In this document: piece by piece, positions 32,014 to 33,493 of the stretch
How the letters are laid out: each line of letters starts with the position of its first letter
Numbering within the stretch: the first letter of the stretch is position 1
From: JAOAFZ01 sp964407325
GTDB lineage: Bacteria; Patescibacteriota; Microgenomatia; UBA1406; GWC2-37-13
Direction: 5' to 3'
Assembly: GCA_964407325.1 (NCBI GenBank)
Contig: CAYOVA010000015.1
Location: 1 to 33,493, forward strand
Length of the DNA stretch: 33,493 bases
Program-made: the position numbers and the translations under genes
The notes under the pieces: model-generated
The model's database searches: none
The model's input: only the letters and a program-made list of their open reading frames with translations
Told to the model about the DNA's origin: nothing

Positions 32014-33039
32014 ATGAAGCTCATTGACTTATTACAGAATTATTACCATAATTTCATATTATCAATCTCGAAAAAAGTGGCAATTTACAGCATCGAAAGA
32101 GAGTTAATACCTATTGCAACAGGCTATAAATACGACAAGCACCCCGTTAGAGAGGGTCTTACATTTGAACACAACCAGCAGACTACTTTAACGGCATTAT
32201 ACTCACAGCATTTTGCTTCACTGCCGTTTCGAGCAGAGATGGATTTGATAGACGCAAAACTTGACCCTGCAAAGGATCAGGATTTCTACATCGGAAACAC
32301 TACCGCAGAAATCACCTTTCTTTCAAAAATAATAGATCCAATAACTGATGGTCATATGGAGAGCGTGGGAAGATGTGCATATGCAATTGCAGCTGAAATG
32401 GGGTATAACGAAGTCCCTCTTGCAGAAGTATATTTAGGGGGAAGGCTCCATGATATAAAAAAAATTAACGAGGTTCAACTATTGCTTCAACCTGATTATT
32501 TTACTCTATTGGAACAGGGTAGATTACTCCAAAGTTATGATGAAGAGGGAATCCGGCAATACTGGGGGCCACATAATGCAGCAGAAGTCCCTATGCTTGA
32601 TACAAATGTTGTTTTTACAGATAGTCAAAAAGCAAGCATGAGAAAACATGCTGTAGAGGGGGGAAAGTATTTACGAAGAATTGGTATGCCTCAAGCAGTG
32701 TCTATTGCAGCTGAACAACATCATGCTTACTTTGGTTTTATGAAAGCACAACCCCATCCGCTGCTTGCTCCTCATGAAAAATGTGCTTTAGGGGAGGTAT
32801 TAAATGCTGCTGACTTTGCTGTAACCAGTGAGAGTTCGCGCGTTTACAAACCTGTCAATGCACATAAACATACTGTCAGGTACATGCGCTTGATGGCCGA
32901 CATGGGGAAAGTTTCACCGCACGTTGTCTCGGCGTATGAAAGAGCTTGTGCAAAATACCAGAAGGACTGGATGCGCTACACAATCCATCTCCCGAATATC
33001 GGTGGCGGGCAAGGACTAAAGGCTATGTTTGGAGACTAA
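32014..33039 (+). CDS. HD-domain phosphohydrolase, HD-GYP-like without the GYP motif
   Basis: 341 residues from ATG 32014; TATAAA (31996-32001) lies 12 nt upstream. A longer frame from TTG 31909 would reach into ppsA and is not favoured. An N-terminal region without known domain (about 1-105) is followed by an HD domain: DGHMESVGRCAYAIAAEMGY, then GGRLHDIKKI (HD pair, about 147-156), H at HAVEGG, and EQHHAYFGF (about 230). EVLNAADFAVT then VVSAYERACAKYQ fits the HD-GYP layout, but the GYP tripeptide after the HH is absent. The substrate may be a cyclic or simple nucleotide. It diverges from ppsA, so shared control is possible. Confidence 0.75.
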   Translation: MKLIDLLQNYYHNFILSISKKVAIYSIERELIPIATGYKYDKHPVREGLTFEHNQQTTLTALYSQHFASLPFRAEMDLIDAKLDPAKDQDFYIGNTTAEITFLSKIIDPITDGHMESVGRCAYAIAAEMGYNEVPLAEVYLGGRLHDIKKINEVQLLLQPDYFTLLEQGRLLQSYDEEGIRQYWGPHNAAEVPMLDTNVVFTDSQKASMRKHAVEGGKYLRRIGMPQAVSIAAEQHHAYFGFMKAQPHPLLAPHEKCALGEVLNAADFAVTSESSRVYKPVNAHKHTVRYMRLMADMGKVSPHVVSAYERACAKYQKDWMRYTIHLPNIGGGQGLKAMFGD

Positions 33040-33071
33040 TTCTTACCACCCTTTGAGATTGTGAGTTGGGG

Positions 33072-33098
33072 TTGACAAACTTTTCAACGTCATATAAT
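33072..33098 (+). promoter_or_regulatory. Consensus promoter upstream of tRNA-Ala region
   Basis: TTGACA (33072-33077), the only perfect -35 found in the window, with TATAAT (33093-33098, 15-bp spacer) or TAATAT (33095-33100, 17-bp spacer). Transcription should start at about 33105, more than 200 nt before tRNA-Ala. Confidence 0.7.
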
Positions 33099-33104
33099 AT
33101 ACAT

Positions 33105-33314
33105 ATACTCTTTTACGGGCACTGGAATCATTCTTCATGGTTCCTATCAGCCTCAAGCGGTATAGTAATTTTCAGTTGCATTTATTGCGTCTGTAAATTA
33201 AAATCTAAATCTTGCGCTTTGAGATTTTGTAGTGGGCTGATAGATCTTTTTTCTACCAGCATCGTGTTGCAAGCACCAGGGGTTAAGGTTTAGCCTAAAT
33301 CCCGATCGTTTATC
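33105..33314 (+). other. Transcribed region without ORF, candidate small RNA or long tRNA leader
   Basis: About 210 nt between a consensus promoter and tRNA-Ala. No credible ORF is present; the longest frames begin inside the promoter or run into the tRNA. CCCGAT/ATCGGG (33301-33317) forms a hairpin that includes the first three bases of the tRNA acceptor stem. CTTTGAGATTTTGTAGTGGG (33217-33236) imperfectly repeats CTTTGAGATTGTGAGTTGGG (33051-33070) upstream of the promoter. I see no signature of SRP RNA, RNase P RNA or tmRNA. Confidence 0.4.
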
Positions 33315-33388
33315 GGGCCTATAGCTCAACTGGCTTGAGCACCCGCCTTGCACGCGGGAGGCTGTGGGTTCGAATCCCACTAGGTCCA
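33315..33388 (+). tRNA. tRNA-Ala(TGC)
   Basis: Acceptor GGGCCTA pairs with TAGGTCC (one G-U), anticodon stem CCCGC/GCGGG with loop CTTGCAC, T-loop TTCGAAT. The anticodon TGC reads GCN codons. The discriminator is A; CCA is not encoded (CACA follows). Confidence 0.95.
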
Positions 33389-33493
33389 CAGTTGCAAGTA
33401 ACTATATCGCGAAAGCGATTAAGAAAGAGCTAAGCACATTAGACAATTTGGCGTTTGATTCAGAAGACAATAAAAAAAGAAGCTCCTGCTTGC

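Noticed and set aside
33066..33293. 75-codon plus-strand frame before tRNA-Ala
   Set aside because: It starts inside the -35 element of the consensus promoter, has no Shine-Dalgarno or initiator at a suitable distance, and has a Cys/Phe/Ser-rich composition typical of chance translation.
33391..33493. Open plus-strand frame at the right edge (reads ASNYIAKAIKKELST...)
   Set aside because: No start codon within the window after tRNA-Ala, and only about 33 codons are visible. It could be the beginning of a gene or chance; unsupported. A small GNRA-loop hairpin ATCGC-GAAA-GCGAT (33406-33419) lies in the same place.

Overview
The window (about 33.5 kb, AT-rich) looks like a piece of a small bacterial chromosome, most likely a Patescibacteria/CPR member of the Microgenomates type. 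The reasons are conserved repair and core genes (uvrA, uvrB, uvrC, ruvA, ruvB, secG, rsmI, maf) mixed with many orphan proteins, a UvrC without its C-terminal HhH domain, tRNA genes without encoded CCA, very divergent metabolic enzymes (an enolase homologue and a ribonucleotide-reductase homologue) and mostly leaderless promoters. The lineage is an inference; no rRNA is present to settle it.

Layout. 1-2.8 kb: a truncated membrane-anchored protein, a small membrane protein diverging from it, and an RNR-like protein. 3.0-7.9 kb: a surface-glycan region with a sulfotransferase-like protein, a 1110-residue anchored glycosidase ending in a dockerin-like module, and a GC-rich lipoprotein. 8.0-10.5 kb: a PLD-family protein divergent from a DAGK/YegS lipid kinase, then maf. 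10.6-12.6 kb (minus): rsmI and a 440-residue orphan. 12.8-22.8 kb: uvrB, a CAP/SH3 secreted protein, two tiny membrane-protein cassettes, uvrA, a hidden 54-residue membrane protein, uvrC-secG-substrate-binding protein, and tRNA-Leu(GAG). 22.95-26.1 kb (minus): tRNA-Leu(UAA), tRNA-Thr, an orphan, tRNA-Arg, a small orphan, a NUDIX protein and two more orphans. 26.2-31.9 kb (minus): ppsA, an enolase homologue, ruvA, ruvB and a small cassette. 32-33.4 kb: an HD-GYP-like protein, a promoter with an unexplained transcribed region, and tRNA-Ala.

Two kinds of gene start coexist. About fifteen conserved or long genes have a -10 hexamer 5-14 nt before the start codon and no Shine-Dalgarno, which indicates leaderless mRNAs. 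Five short orphan genes instead have a strong Shine-Dalgarno and are followed by a GC-rich hairpin without a U-tract. Two of these (15.95-16.7 kb) have 5' leaders perfectly complementary over 11 nt to the loop region of their own 3' hairpin, and the two pairs differ in a matched way.

The most notable proteins are an enolase homologue that has lost most catalytic and metal-binding residues yet sits between ppsA and ruvAB, and an RNR homologue that keeps the thiyl-radical cysteine but has lost both redox cysteines. uvrA and uvrB each carry a LexA-like dyad (GAAC-N4-GTTC with one mismatch) over the -35 region, suggesting SOS control.
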